A stretch of DNA of 64,000 bases from Lanius collurio (GCA_020086605.1 JACBWW010000003.1:51246106-51310105); one strand, 5' to 3'. Shown: positions 13,801 through 31,780, numbered from the stretch's first letter. Numbers and translations: made by a program. The notes: generated by a model not told the origin, from the letters alone.

Positions 13801-14842
13801 GCGCACAGACTACAGTAATAAAAATAACTTCCAGCTCATCTAGCAAAGCTATAGCTTCATTGTTAGTGAAATTTTCAGTATAAATTTAGCTTTCAGCTAC
13901 CTATTTTAAATCCATTAACAACTGGTGGAAGGTCTTGCTAGTAGATTCATTTGTAATTCAAAGCTAAATGAAAAAATAATACTCAAAGGACTGTTGGCCT
14001 TTGCTTCTGCCATAATCATCTCTCATTTCTCTCCCACAGGAGCTGAACTCTGCTTTAAATTCCATTCAACACTGTAGCACTTCCTTAATTCCACTGTATT
14101 ACACAATTCCCCTTTCATAATTAACTCTGGAAAACACGGTCCTCAAAAATAACCAAAACACAAACAAGCAAAGATGCATGCATTTTGGGATTGACTCTCA
14201 GATTCTACAGGTTGTACAGGATTGGAAAGTTTTGTTAAAAAGCTGGAAATTTCAGTTCAGAATTGTTTTTATTCTTTTTCTTGAAAGACATAGTGTCAGT
14301 TACAAAACAGAAAATAAGCCTTATTCAAACAGTCCTTCACCTTCCACTTAAGTTCCTTTAGGACATTCAAGACAGCCCATTCTTGCTCAGGAAATAGAGA
14401 TGATGGTTAAAGTTTGTCCTCTGACATAAAAAATAATGGGGAGAAGAATTTCTGCAGCAGGGCAATATATCCACATGAAAGATGTCGAAACCTGTGTTAT
14501 ATGCTTCAGGAAGAAAGAGTATGTACTGTGCAGTAGGTAATTTTTCTGCAATTTCAAAGACATTAGTCTGGATATCAAAAAGGCTGATGGAGAGATGTGA
14601 AGCTGCCACCAACTTACTTGTGGACTCTTAGAGAAATATCCAAAAAGTCTACTTAGCAAAGAAAGAAGAATGGAGTTCACTCAATCAAGATATATCTTCA
14701 TAATAAGCTTTTTAGAACAGGATAGAAAAGTAGTTGGCTACAAAAAAACCTCACAAAACAACCAAATAAAGCTGCCATTAAAAGTATGGTTTACATCTTA
14801 CCATTCATTGTGATTAAATATTAGAAAACGTGAGGTGAAATC
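10845..14842. other. Intronic single-copy DNA, no gene seen
   Basis: T-rich on the plus strand between roughly 12100 and 13260. Short open frames (up to 97 codons at 14387-14680, minus) have no recognisable domain. Confidence 0.6.
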
Positions 14843-15050
14843 ACTTAATCACAGAATCATCAAGATTGGAAGAGACCTTTAAGATGATCAAGTCCAACCA
14901 TCAACCCAGCACTACCACTCTAATCCCCAAACCACCAAATGGTATCACCCAGTGCTAGATCCAGACACTTCTTAAACACCAACAGAGATGGTGATTCCAC
15001 CACCTCCCTGGACAACCTATTCCAATGCACGACCACCCTAACAGTGAAAT
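14843..15050 (-). mobile_element. CR1 LINE 3' end fragment
   Basis: On the plus strand it begins with 'aatcacagaatcatc', the reverse complement of the CR1 terminal octamer repeats. It continues through 'ggaagagacctttaagatgatcaag' style text (read in part) and 'caccacctccctggacaacct'. This is the classic avian CR1 3' untranslated region in minus orientation, here about 208 bases and 5' truncated. Relatively well preserved. Confidence 0.93.
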
Positions 15051-17589
15051 TTTGCATGATCTGTATGCAGAACAAATAAACGTGCAGTAAATGTACGTAA
15101 CTGGTTTATTTTCATTTTTTATTGACCATTAGGTAATGACCAGGAAGTTGTGGGTTTTTACTGGTCACCTGCAAACTGGATGGTATGTAATTATAAAAAA
15201 TTGTTCTGACACTAGTTTGACATAGTGTTGATCCTGAATATAATGGAATTGCATTAGCAGGTTCAAAGGATTTTTAAGGGTTTGTTTTAGTCACTGTTTC
15301 ATTCTACAAGTGAATTTGCACCCTAAATATCCTAATGTAATATTCACAGGCAAAACAGATGGACAATCAGAAAAAGAAGCACCATTTTGTGAAGTTCTGA
15401 TTAGCCTGTAGGGCCCATATAAATAATATTTTATCTTGTCGGGAATCATTAATGAATGCAAAGGATTTCATTCATGTATTTAAAATATTATACTTTTTGC
15501 TGTTGTAGCCTGAGACATAAAAGATGGAATTATGAATGCACATATTTTACCCAATGTATAAAACAAATAAACAAACTAAAATTTTTAATTTAGAATCTAG
15601 AAATGAGAGTGATTTGGTATTATCTCTTCAGGGATCACTGTTCTCCCACAACATGCCACTTACTTTGCTGAATGAAGTAAACACGGCAAAGATTCAGAAC
15701 ATACAAAAAGAAAACACGAAGTTTTAATTACTCTAGGATGACAAATGAAGCAATTGTATGCTTTCTGGTTTAGTTATTCTTTGGGGTTTGGGTTGGTTGT
15801 GGTGTTTTTTCTCTGCCTTGTCTTGATCTTTGTGCTATTCTAATGCACTTTCCCCCACCATACAGCTCAGGCAGCATAAAACTCACTTGCAGGTTCAGTC
15901 ACTCAGTCAAGACAAGAGTAATCAGTCTTCTTCACTACTCCAGCAATTGCCATCCTGAGACTATAGAGAATGACCACATCAAAACAAGTGCAGTATTCTG
16001 CTGGAGTAAGCACACTGAAAGTGCTCCCTGTTAAATCATCAAGCCATCTTCCTACCTTTTTTTTTTCCCCCGAAACTGCTGTAAGAGTTCTGGTTTTCTT
16101 TGTTACTTTTGTTACTTTTTATTACACTTTTTAAGTATTCATTAGAAAAATCCCCCAGGTCTACACTATTATTTACCTGGTTTCTTCAAAGCAGAGTTAC
16201 AAATAAGCCATGCAGGAAGCACTCTGGGCTGTTTCATCAAAGGAGGATTAAAGAGACCCATGGAAGCACAAAAACAGTAGTCAGTAAATCTTTGTCTAAG
16301 AGGGATGGTGGGAAAACCAGAGTACTTTTCTTGCATATAATGATTCAAGAGAACTGTTTTTCAATTTGTATCTGAATGTTGATAAGACTTTGTGAAATAA
16401 TATAATCCTATCTCTGCAGAGAATATACCTAAAAAGCCCATCCAATGTATAACTGCTCATTTGATAACTGCTGGTGAATATCCATTTGACTCTAGATGAG
16501 AATAACTTCATGAATATTAAAAAGTATTAGCAGAATAATGAAAACATGCAACTTCAGAAAAGGCTTACAAATGTTTCCTTTTGCAGTACTCCTGAGCATA
16601 GGAAAAGTAAGAAATTGGGAGCAGCTTCAGAAAGGTTGCCTCAAAAGATGTGCATTTAACCACATTTTGCAACAGCAACAGTGAAATACTGACTTCCTGA
16701 CATTGACCACACTAATCAAAATAAAATATTTCATACCATCATAAGAATACATTAAATTAAGTATACAGTAAAAAAATATAAAGGAAATCAACTCTGAGAA
16801 GCCCCTGCACATACTGTAAAAGGGGAAAACAAGTAGATCCTTGCATGGGTACTCTTATTCAACATACAAGTACCTGAGAAGACAACAGATCAGGCTTTAT
16901 TTTGACAATAAAGTTGTTCTATTTCTTGAAGAAACAATATGCCACTCCCTGTATATCTCTCTGTTCTCTTCAACTCTTGTGTTTCCTGCACACTAACACA
17001 GAGGGAAAAAAAAGCTTGGTTTTCACTTGTATCACTTCCTTGTGCAGTTCCTTTGTGACTGGGTAAATGCCTGAGCCAACAGAAGGTAGGGGATGATTCA
17101 AAAATAGAAGTGGGAACATATTTTTTTTTCAAAAGCAGCCTCACAGTGGACATGTAAAGTGTTCATTTGTTCCACAATGAGCCAAGTGAATATTGTGCCT
17201 GCACCTGACTCCCTGCCTGATGCAAGCATATGCTGGAGTTTAACAGACAGTTTTCTCACTGAGGCTTAACTCCATTATATCATTATAAATCACATGTGCC
17301 AGATAAGCTTTAGCATTTAGTATTCTAGAGAAAGACAAGACGAATCATGTCTCTGGTCATGTACATATCTCTGGAAGATGAATGGGACAACTTGAGCCTG
17401 AGGAACGAAAATCTTCAACTCATGAGCTAGGATTGACTGTATCAGCCAACCTGCTCAGGAGAAAGGTCATACCACTGCCTATCCATAAGGAAGAAAATGA
17501 GATGTTTGTATCTCAAACAGATATTTGGTAATAATAAATTCTTGTGTGTTGATTCTGACTGAAAACAATGATTTCTAAATAAGGGAAAA
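15051..17589. other. Intronic single-copy DNA, no gene seen
   Basis: No recognisable repeat or exon. Open frames up to 91 codons overlap on both strands without codon structure. Confidence 0.6.
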
Positions 17590-17810
17590 ATGGAAAAACT
17601 TTTCCTCCCATGAGGACAGACATGAAATTAAGAAAGTTGTCCACATTTGTTGTTCAGACTCCATCTTTGCAGGTTCTTAAGACAGTCTGGATAAAGGCCT
17701 GAGCAACCTTGCCTCACCTGAGAGCTGAGTCTGCTTTCAGTAGTAGACTGGACTAGTCAGATCCTGAGTTCCCTTCCATGCTGAACTATTCTAAGCTTTT
17801 TGATATTCTG
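17590..17810 (+). mobile_element. Diverged CR1 LINE 3' end fragment
   Basis: The text 'agacagtctggataaagg', 'ctgagcaaccttgcc' and 'agactggactagtcagatcc' followed by 'cccttccatgctgaactattct' follows the CR1 3' region step by step with many substitutions. It ends near the degenerate terminal octamers. This is an older copy than the one at 14843. Confidence 0.8.
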
Positions 17811-20007
17811 TTTGTGTTTCCTTGCAACCTAGTTATGTGGATGCATACATAACATACTGAATTCCGGGATTAAACTCTGGATTTACACCTTTGGTTGATT
17901 TGTATTTCCATGGATGTGACAATTTCTTAAAGTCAGATTCTCCTTTTACTAAGCACTGAATCAAAATGCCACACAGTAACTCTTATAAGAATAGACATCA
18001 AGGTGTCTACTGTTAAGTAACAGATTTTCATCATGTAACTCATGTTTATATGTGTCTATTCTGCCTGCAAAGTTTGAGGCACGCTTGTGACTGCACTTTG
18101 AACTACAACATGAGAAATCACTGCAGAAAATCCCATCAAAATAGAGTACTCACTACGGAAGGGCCTTCTATTTTTTCAGAAACATACAAGAACAAATAGT
18201 ACAAAATAACAGAAAAGCCTCTGCCTCTACTGTAAACATATGATTTGATATCTTATTCCTCTCTTAGATTCAAATCTTTCTCATGTTTCAAATTTCAGTA
18301 AGAATTTTGAGACTAACAGATGTAAAGCCAGTTTCAAAGTCTTTTTCAGGTGATGATTGCCAGATAGAATCACTCAATAGAACGATGAAAAACATGCCAT
18401 TAACCTCCACAGTCACTGTAACAAATCCCCCTCCCAGCACTATCATTGTGCCTGAACCCTACACATTACAGAATGCATTGTGCTTCTTGGAGGGTTCCAA
18501 ACGACCTCATCAAAATGCCACAGGTGAAATGATGAATCACCAAGCAAAAAGTTAAACCATAGAAGCAAACAGTAAAGGCCAGAACTACCTGGTTTCTATG
18601 GAAAGCTTTTGTTTCCAAGAAAGCAAAGAACTTCCTTTTTGTTCTCAGTCCTTCAGAAAAAGATAAAAATGATAACACACAATGGATGGATTATCAAAGG
18701 CTCAAACCACATAATATTTTTAGCACTGGTATTCCTCCACTTCCTGATTTTCTGCTCTCCTTGTTCCAAAGTTAAGCATTATCTCTGATACCTTCTGTTC
18801 CCTGTTTCAGGAGAGAAGGATTTAGGCACTCCAAAGCTTGGCTGCTTTTTGCAGTGATTGGTTTTTTCCGACTAAATCCAGTAAAAATTAATTCTAACCA
18901 CTATCAGTAAACAAATACTTTGCTAATTACAGGAGGTTTTTATGACTGCACTTTTTTTGCTCTATTAATTGAATAATCTTTTCTATCTATTTGGCTACAA
19001 CAACAACAACATTCTTCTGGAAGCATTTTTTTGATGATAAGCAGTATCAATTTTGCTACTATTCTTTAAATTTAAATTCAACTGTTATCAGATTACAAAC
19101 TTTCTCATCTGGGTCTTTTAGCATCCTTATTAAAATCATATTACTCATAACCATTACTTTCCTGAGTCCTTCCTCTGAGCATTAAAAAATTTGTATTAGT
19201 GAGAAAACAGTAATGATATCTAAAGCAGTGTCAACAGTCTTCATTACTAAAAAAGAGATTGTTACTCTTGTCACTTTCTAATTTGAAGTGATTTTTCAAG
19301 AAAATAAATGCTGAGCTGGAGGTGGGATTTTTTCCTCCTATTTTAACCTCTTCTTATGAGAACCTCTGCTTCTTGCTTTGTCTGTTCTGCTTTTTTTCGT
19401 TCAACATATTATTATTTTCATTGGTACTTGTACTACTGAGGTGTAATTTTCTATCCCTGTGCTGCCACATTTATGTCAGGCAGAGGTTTTCCTCTGTAGC
19501 TTTAGATATGAGCATTATATAATCAAGTACATTGACTGAAAATAAATCTAACCTATTCAGACACTGGATAAATAAAATAACCACCTTGTTAAAAAGATCT
19601 GATTGAGAACCTGTTTTATTAATGTGTGTATACGTTGTAGGTTTAATTGTACTAAAAGTACATTTAATTTTTAAATGCCTCCTAAAGGCTACTTTCTGTT
19701 ATAACCAAACTGGCAATAAAGTTACCATGTAGATATTTAACATGGATAACTGCATTTTCCTACAAAAAACCCAACCCCAAATAATATCCATTTTCACAAT
19801 AGATAATATCTGCCTGCTCAACCCTACTTAGCTTTTAATTACCACTAGTTAGTATATTCTCATCTAATATTTCTTCTTAATATGTCTTCTCTAATATTTC
19901 TTTCTGTTTAACATTTTGTTCTTTCATAGCACTAGTAAAATCAGATTAAGAGTCAGGAAATGCGAATTAACAACAAATAGCTAAATAACCTTTGTTTGGT
20001 CAAAGGT
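17811..20007. other. Intronic single-copy DNA with a possible antisense exon
   Basis: Mostly AT-rich. The plus strand at 18268-18523 is open and bounded by an acceptor-like site (TTATTCCTCTCTTAG) and a donor-like site (CACAG|GTGAAA). The predicted peptide is not recognised. Everything else here is featureless. Confidence 0.45.
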
Positions 20008-20405
20008 TGGACTCCTGGCTTTCCTGGCTGCAGGTAGATCTCTGTTCCACCATGAACCAAGACGGGGACAGCTGCCTCCCCACGGGCTGCAGCAGGGACG
20101 GGGGAATCCTTGCTGAGGTGTCTGCAGTACATCTTCCCCCTCCTCATTCACAGACCCTGGCCTGGAGAGTTGTATCCCTCTCTCCTCTTTCCAGATGCAA
20201 CTGCAGTGCCCTTGTGCAGCTCTTTTTCCCTCTCTTAAGCACATCACCCCAGTGGTGCTCCCTCCATGGCTGATGGGCTCAGCCTTGGCCAGCAGTGGCT
20301 CCATGTTGGAGCTGCCTGGCATTGCCTCTGCTGAACATGGGGGAAGCTCCCAGCAGCTTCTCACAGAAGTCACCCTTGTAGCCCCCTGCTACCAAAACCT
20401 TGCCA
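20008..20405 (-). mobile_element. Partial copy of the four-copy LTR-like repeat family
   Basis: On the minus strand it starts 'aaggttttggtagcaggggg' and carries 'cttctgtgagaagctgctgg', then the 'ggccaaggctgagcccatcag' block and a later 'gaggagggggaagatgta' block. The order matches the copies at 8149, 33398 and 40560. Long open frames (130 codons minus, 93 codons plus) are products of this GC-richer repeat and not genes. It is sense to CSMD3. Confidence 0.75.
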
Positions 20406-20494
20406 CACAAACACAGGACTGTTCCCTGGTCAAGGACAGGCCCATATGGATAAAAACTAATTAGTTACTTGGAATAAATTCTGATTTGGAAACC

Positions 20495-20943
20495 GGTGGG
20501 GGGTTATCAGCTGCCCACTGCTTAATTCTGTGGCAAGCTTGCTTCTTAAGCCTCGGAATATTCTAGACCATTCACAACAGCCTAATATTCCTTCGACTGA
20601 GCAGCCCCACCTAAGGCAGTGTTAATGGCAGCTGTCCCCAGAGCAGAAGTTGAGAACAGAAATACAGCTCATACCTCTTTGATGTTAAGTCATTTATTCC
20701 CTCTGTCTTGGGGGGGGAACAGAGCACCCGACCTGGGCAGCAGTCGGCGAGGTAAGAGGGCTGGGCTTTCCCCCCTGCTGGCTTTATGAGAGACAGGGGG
20801 AAAGGTGATACCAGGGGCGGAGACGGGACAAACAACCAACCAGATCAGAGCCCGGGCGGCTTGAACCTAAGATAGACTTGGCTCAGTCACATGGCAGGGA
20901 TCTGGCCCAGAGGGGCGGGGGCCCAGAGGGGACCACCGCAACA
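20495..20943 (-). mobile_element. Solo retroviral LTR, second family
   Basis: GC-rich block of about 449 bases. On the minus strand it begins TGTTGCGGTGG (20943 downward), has a TATA-like CATAAA near 20783-20788, and a poly(A) signal AATAAA at 20693-20698. It ends near CCCCCCACC. The hexamer GAAACC occurs at 20489-20494 and again at 20944-20949, exactly bracketing this interval, although the terminal CA is two bases inside the left edge. This fits a class II solo LTR with a slightly damaged 3' terminus. Sense to CSMD3. Confidence 0.75.
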
Positions 20944-21578
20944 GAAACCCAAACAAAGACACGTATTTTTGTGTTCTTTTTTCTGTCTCATCCATACTAT
21001 CTGTAAGAAAGTCTTTAGCTAACAGGCTATCTTGAAAAAGACCATTATAAAAATCAAAAGTTTTAAATATCTCAGATAAAACCTCTTGAAACTGGATAGA
21101 GTTCTGCCCATCTTAGTTAAATGAAAGACTTTTTCCAAAAATTCTGATTTCATTCTTCGCAGAATATTTAAAATTAATTCAAAATTTGTACTTCTATTGG
21201 GGAAAGAGTGCACAAAATCACAGTTGCAAAGGAGAAATTAGTTTGGTTAGCCAATGCTCACTAACAGCATTCTATCTTAATGAAATTAAGATGATGCACA
21301 TAATATGCAGTATCAAAAAGTGAAATATTTAAATATATTTCAGAAGATAAATAAATTGCCTATGGTTTCAACAATGTACATTTCATTCTGTGTATATCAC
21401 TGTACATTTTATCTCGATTTATATACGAAAAAAAGTTTGTCTAAAATCACAGACATGGTCTAGACAATTCTTCAATTTATTACAGAAAATTCTACATCTC
21501 CTTCACATTTTAGAAAATGTATTAAGAATTACTTTTAAATATCCAGGAATATAGTAAGAGAGAAGTTAGGTGAATTAT
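20944..21578. other. Intronic single-copy DNA between two LTRs
   Basis: AT-rich spacer with nothing recognisable. Confidence 0.6.
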
Positions 21579-21872
21579 TGTTGTAGTGCGGGGAATCCTT
21601 ACAACAATATATAAGACAGCAATGGACTTGGAAGGAAGGATGAAGCGATATTTTGTAGATGTTCAGAGATGATTTTATTCCTCCAGCTGCATGGCTGGAG
21701 TTCCCAGGCAGACTCTCCTGGACCCTGCTCTCCTCCCTCCCCCCAGGCACACACCCACCACTCAATCCGGAACAGGTATGGGGCACACATGACATGGGGA
21801 CAGGGACAGGGACAGACCTGTACCCTGCAGGGCCCCTTCCCCAAAGGGATTTCAGAGAGAGGCACCTCCACA
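21579..21872 (-). mobile_element. Solo LTR, same family as 10556-10844 (copy B)
   Basis: A 294-base LTR. On the minus strand it runs from TGTGGAGGTGCC to CCGCACTACAACA, with AATAAA at 21674-21679. It is flanked by a perfect 6-base direct repeat AATTAT (21573-21578 and 21873-21878). Internal viral sequence is absent, so it is the product of LTR-LTR recombination. It matches copy A along its full length. The poly(A) signal is in the same direction as CSMD3 transcription. Confidence 0.9.
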
Positions 21873-28159
<6,287 letters not shown>

Positions 28160-28560
28160 CCACTATCATCTCTTGCCCTGCCTTTCTGTAACTTTCTGAA
28201 TTACCTCCAACAAATGACCAAGGTAGGAGTCCTCAAAGACTTTTGAGTGCCTAATCCCCTTTCCCCATGGGAAAAGGCAAGCCCATTCATTGGACTGTCT
28301 TTGCCCAAGGACCAGGATATACTTGGTGGCTAAAGCAGTAGGATGGGGAAACCCAGTGTATGCCTCAAGGACATCTAACCTTGGGGGGAAAATAATTTGT
28401 GGTGTAAGTTTTATGTTGCAGGGAGAAAAATAGCAGGAATGACATGAATGAAGAGTGAATTTTGGGAAGAGCAAGGACAGTGTGGCAGTGACCTGGGTCT
28501 GGCCCATGTTGGTGCCCAATGATCAAGTGTGCTGCTTCTATCCTAAGCACCCATCCTGAC
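28160..28560 (-). mobile_element. Possible decayed retroviral 5' leader region
   Basis: On the minus strand the 20 bases at 28520-28501 (ATTGGGCACCAACATGGGCC) resemble a tRNA-Lys type primer-binding site with CpG decay, and they directly follow a CA dinucleotide. The block is richer in G and C than its flanks and holds a 117-codon open frame with no domain I can name. No LTR could be confirmed on the 28560 side. The resemblance may be chance. Confidence 0.25.
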
Positions 28561-28634
28561 GAATGGATCCCAAATCATGGTCTATTTTTAAACATCTGGA
28601 GGGGTGGATGAAATCCATGAAATAGGCAAATGAT

Positions 28635-28694
28635 ATCTGTCTGTGATAGTAGTAGTAGTAGTATTAACTACTATCTGTCTGATAGTAGTTAATA
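28635..28694. repeat. TAG-triplet repeat plus perfect 14-base hairpin
   Basis: A short (TAG)n run is followed by inverted arms TATTAACTACTATC (28662-28675) and GATAGTAGTTAATA (28681-28694) around a 5-base loop TGTCT. The motif ATCTGTCTG also occurs twice. It could have arisen by slippage or template switching. Confidence 0.9.
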
Positions 28695-31139
28695 AGAATA
28701 TATTTATCTGTTAGTTGGTTATCAAGAGGATTTAAGGAAGTAGTTTAGGTTGTATGTGTATGTGCTGCATGTTCCCAGATCCAATACACACTAAAATCAC
28801 TGCAATCAAAATGCAGTAGCTAAAGAGTGGTTAAGCATCTAAATGCCTTGAAAGAGTTGTGTGCATCCCCATCCTTTTAGTTTCCAGTTATCAAATATGA
28901 AAAAAAACATTCACAGGAATTGTAAGAAGACAACACTTCAGTTAAGACTTGATAGAATCTGACATTGTTCAATTACAAATACATAGCTAATACTGACTTT
29001 TTTTTTTAAATCTACTTTTAAAATTCATACTCCATACTTTCAAATTAAATTGATTAGGTCATACACAGGGAAATTTTATCCAATAACAATCTTGCAAATG
29101 TGACATGAAGGCATAAGTGAAAAAAACGCACTTACTGCCAAGATGTCATTTTTCCTAACATATTTCTCTGATCTTAACCATATGCTGAAAGAGGAAGATT
29201 TTTCAAAGTGATACGCAAGAGGCGACTTGGCATAAAAAAGCTTTTCAAGGTATTATGAATTCAAATTAAGATCTCTGTTTGAATATGCATAAGGGCTCTT
29301 GTGCAGAGGGAGTATCACTGATATTATGATGAGTGATGATTATGAAAGTAATGTTTGGGGGGTTGGTTTGTTTTTTTTTTTTTCTTTTTGTGGGAATAGA
29401 TTGCTTCTATTTATGTCCACAGATACTGGCAGCTTTTCTCTCTCTTTTGTTTTTCTTTTTACAATCTTATGACTAAATACCCATTTAAAATATAATGTGA
29501 AATGTGTACATGTTCAAATAACCTCTGGTGAAATCTGATTTCACAAAATTTTATCTTTTATTTTCTTCCTGGTTTGCTGTTCAGTGTTGATTTATTATAA
29601 TAAATTTTGTAAATATATTTCTCTAGCTTTTTCTTTTTTAATTTTCTGCTTATTCTTGTAGGTTTCAGTGATATTCACAATAATGTTACATAAATATTGA
29701 ACCATAAACTTCATTAAAATGGATGATCAAAGACAGGCAGTGTCATCAGTGATTTATAGGACATGCAAATTCATAGATTTCATTGAGAATTCTATGAGAC
29801 TGCACGGTAGATAAAGCTTTAATCTGGAACACAATGTTTCACATCATCTTATCTATCAAGATATTTACAGCGAACTAAACAGTTAAATTTTCTGCACATT
29901 CTTTATTGCTTCCATAAAAAAAATCCAGCTTTGATTTAGTTTCTGTTTCTTCATTGTCTATGCTAGAGACAAGCAGCAGAATAGAAACTACAAATACTAA
30001 AGTAAAAGCACCTTAAAAAGTTAAACTCAGTTTTAAAGTCTGTAGTATTATAGTCTGATTATGAAGCTCACAAATGAACATAGTAATAGATTCCATAGTC
30101 AAAAAAAAAAATTTTTAGGAAGCTCCACAGGCAATGCCAGCTCCCCCTGCTTCCTCCTTTGCACAAATAACATTTAGTCCTTTTGTTTCCTACCCACCTT
30201 TCTTGAAGAGTCTATATATGTCTATCACAGGGCTCCAGCACTGCCAACTGTTTTACTGTGGCTCTGTGATTTTAAAAATGTTATTGTTCTTTGATTGCAT
30301 GTGAAGTTACAATTCTTGGCTTCCCATGCCACATTTGTTTGTGTACAGACACTTGAGAGCTGGTTTTGGTCACCCCACTTTATCAAAAAGAGTGCAAGAA
30401 AATCCCTCATCACTCTGCTCTGTGCGTACTCTGCCTGATCCTCTGTTCCTCAATAAACATTCAAGCTTCAGTAATCAACCACAAAAACCCAATTTAAAGA
30501 CTTTCTCATTAGGAGAGCAGATCTTGTCTTGCTAAATAAAAACTAGCTCTTCAATTTAGTCTCAATAATATAATGTTCAGAGACAGAGAATAAAATAATG
30601 CACCTATACAGTATAGACACCAGCGTTTGTAGTATAATTCATATTATATTTATTTTATATAATATTTTGATGCATTCTAAAAACTCCATATATAATGTAA
30701 GACAGCTATATGAAGATATAATATCTGAGAAACATTTATATGTTGACTTTTTCTACAAATCTTTAGTAATAAAAAAGTTGCAGCCTTTCTTCATAATTTA
30801 TTCACCAGAATAACCCTAAAGATTTCAGAAACTGCAATATAAAGATTGCAAAACATCCATCAACTGAAAACCTTTCAGGATAGCTTTGCAGAATATTTTT
30901 CATCTTTGACTTCCATAAAGTTCTTCCAGCTTTTGAGTAGAGGGACATAAAAGACTTCTTGAGGACAAATGGAAGTCTTATTTTCTACATTGATTTGTAA
31001 AACTCACAGATTTTAAATACCAAATAAACCCAGTAATAGCTAAAAATTGATATGATTCACATCCTCAAATCTCTCACTTTGCACTTTTGTGCTCAGTATA
31101 CCAGTAAAATTTATACATATTTGACAGCCAGCAAAAATT
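28695..31139. other. Intronic single-copy DNA, no gene seen
   Basis: AT-rich with a T run near 29369-29381. No recognisable exon or transposon. Confidence 0.6.
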
Positions 31140-31174
31140 AAAAAAAAAAAAAAAATAAAAAAAAAAAAAAAAAA
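31140..31174. repeat. A-rich run bounding the CpG-dense block
   Basis: 35 bases of A with a single T. It lies about 190 bases left of the CpG-dense block, opposite a T run on the right side. Confidence 0.9.
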
Positions 31175-31359
31175 TAATGCATCTGTAGCTAAAGAGGTGA
31201 GGAGCTTAAATGGCGCTTGAGCATAAGTTAAATGGAATAAATTGCCTTCCCGCCTGTCACCTTTGAGACAGAACCACAAAAATTGCCTATGCCAGGGAAA
31301 AACACTACAACACCCACACAGCCTGTGCCTACCTGGAGGCTTGTACAGGGCAACGAGGG

Positions 31360-31690
31360 GTAACACCTGAGGGAGGCAGCGGGGCACAGCCCGGGCCGGG
31401 CACGGCCCCACCCGCGCAGCAGCCTGGCGGCGCTGAGGCACGGCGGGGCCGGGCGGGCACGGAGGGTAAAACGGGGGGCACGGCACGGCCGGGCCTGGGC
31501 ACGGAGGGTAAAACGGGGGCACGGCGGGGCCGGGCGGGCACCGAGGGCAGCGCCGGAGGACAAGATTAAGTGAGGGCACAGCGAAGGATGAGGGACAAAG
31601 GGAGCCGTGCCCGCTGTCCCCTTGCCACCGGTCTCTGCCGGCTGAAGGCGAGGTGCGGCAGGAGCGCGGGGAAGGAAGGGACAGATTGAA
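31360..31690. promoter_or_regulatory. CpG-dense block, possible intronic promoter
   Basis: By hand count 31381-31680 contains more than thirty CpG dinucleotides, while the surrounding tens of kilobases have almost none. Most of it is G/C, including runs such as CCGGGCCGGGCACGGCC. A donor-like ACTCAG|GTGAAG follows at about 31693-31704 on the plus strand. It is not part of any CR1 or LTR I recognise. It could be a CpG-island promoter for an intronic or antisense transcript, or a GC-rich minisatellite expansion. The 179-codon proline-rich frame on the minus strand is a by-product of the repeats. Confidence 0.45.
31438..31556. repeat. GC-rich minisatellite, about 40-base unit, three copies
   Basis: Units begin GCACGGC at 31438, 31478 and 31519, with periods of 40 and 41 bases. 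The first two contain GGCACGGAGGGTAAAACGGG, and the third diverges at its end (CACCGAGGGCAG). Confidence 0.9.
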
Positions 31691-31743
31691 CTCAGGTGAA
31701 GGCAGAGGAAATCTCTGTCCTCTAAGGGTTTTAAGATTTTGTC

Positions 31744-31780
31744 TTTTTTTTTTTCTTTCTTTTTTTTTTTTTTTTTTTTT
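31744..31780. repeat. T-rich run bounding the CpG-dense block
   Basis: About 37 bases of T interrupted by two C. With the A run at 31140 it forms an inverted pair around the GC-rich segment. Confidence 0.9.

Noticed and set aside
31040..31579. 179-codon proline-rich open frame on the minus strand
   Set aside because: It is produced by the GC-rich minisatellite and the A-run (long Phe stretch). Three frames are open at once, with no domain and no splice support.
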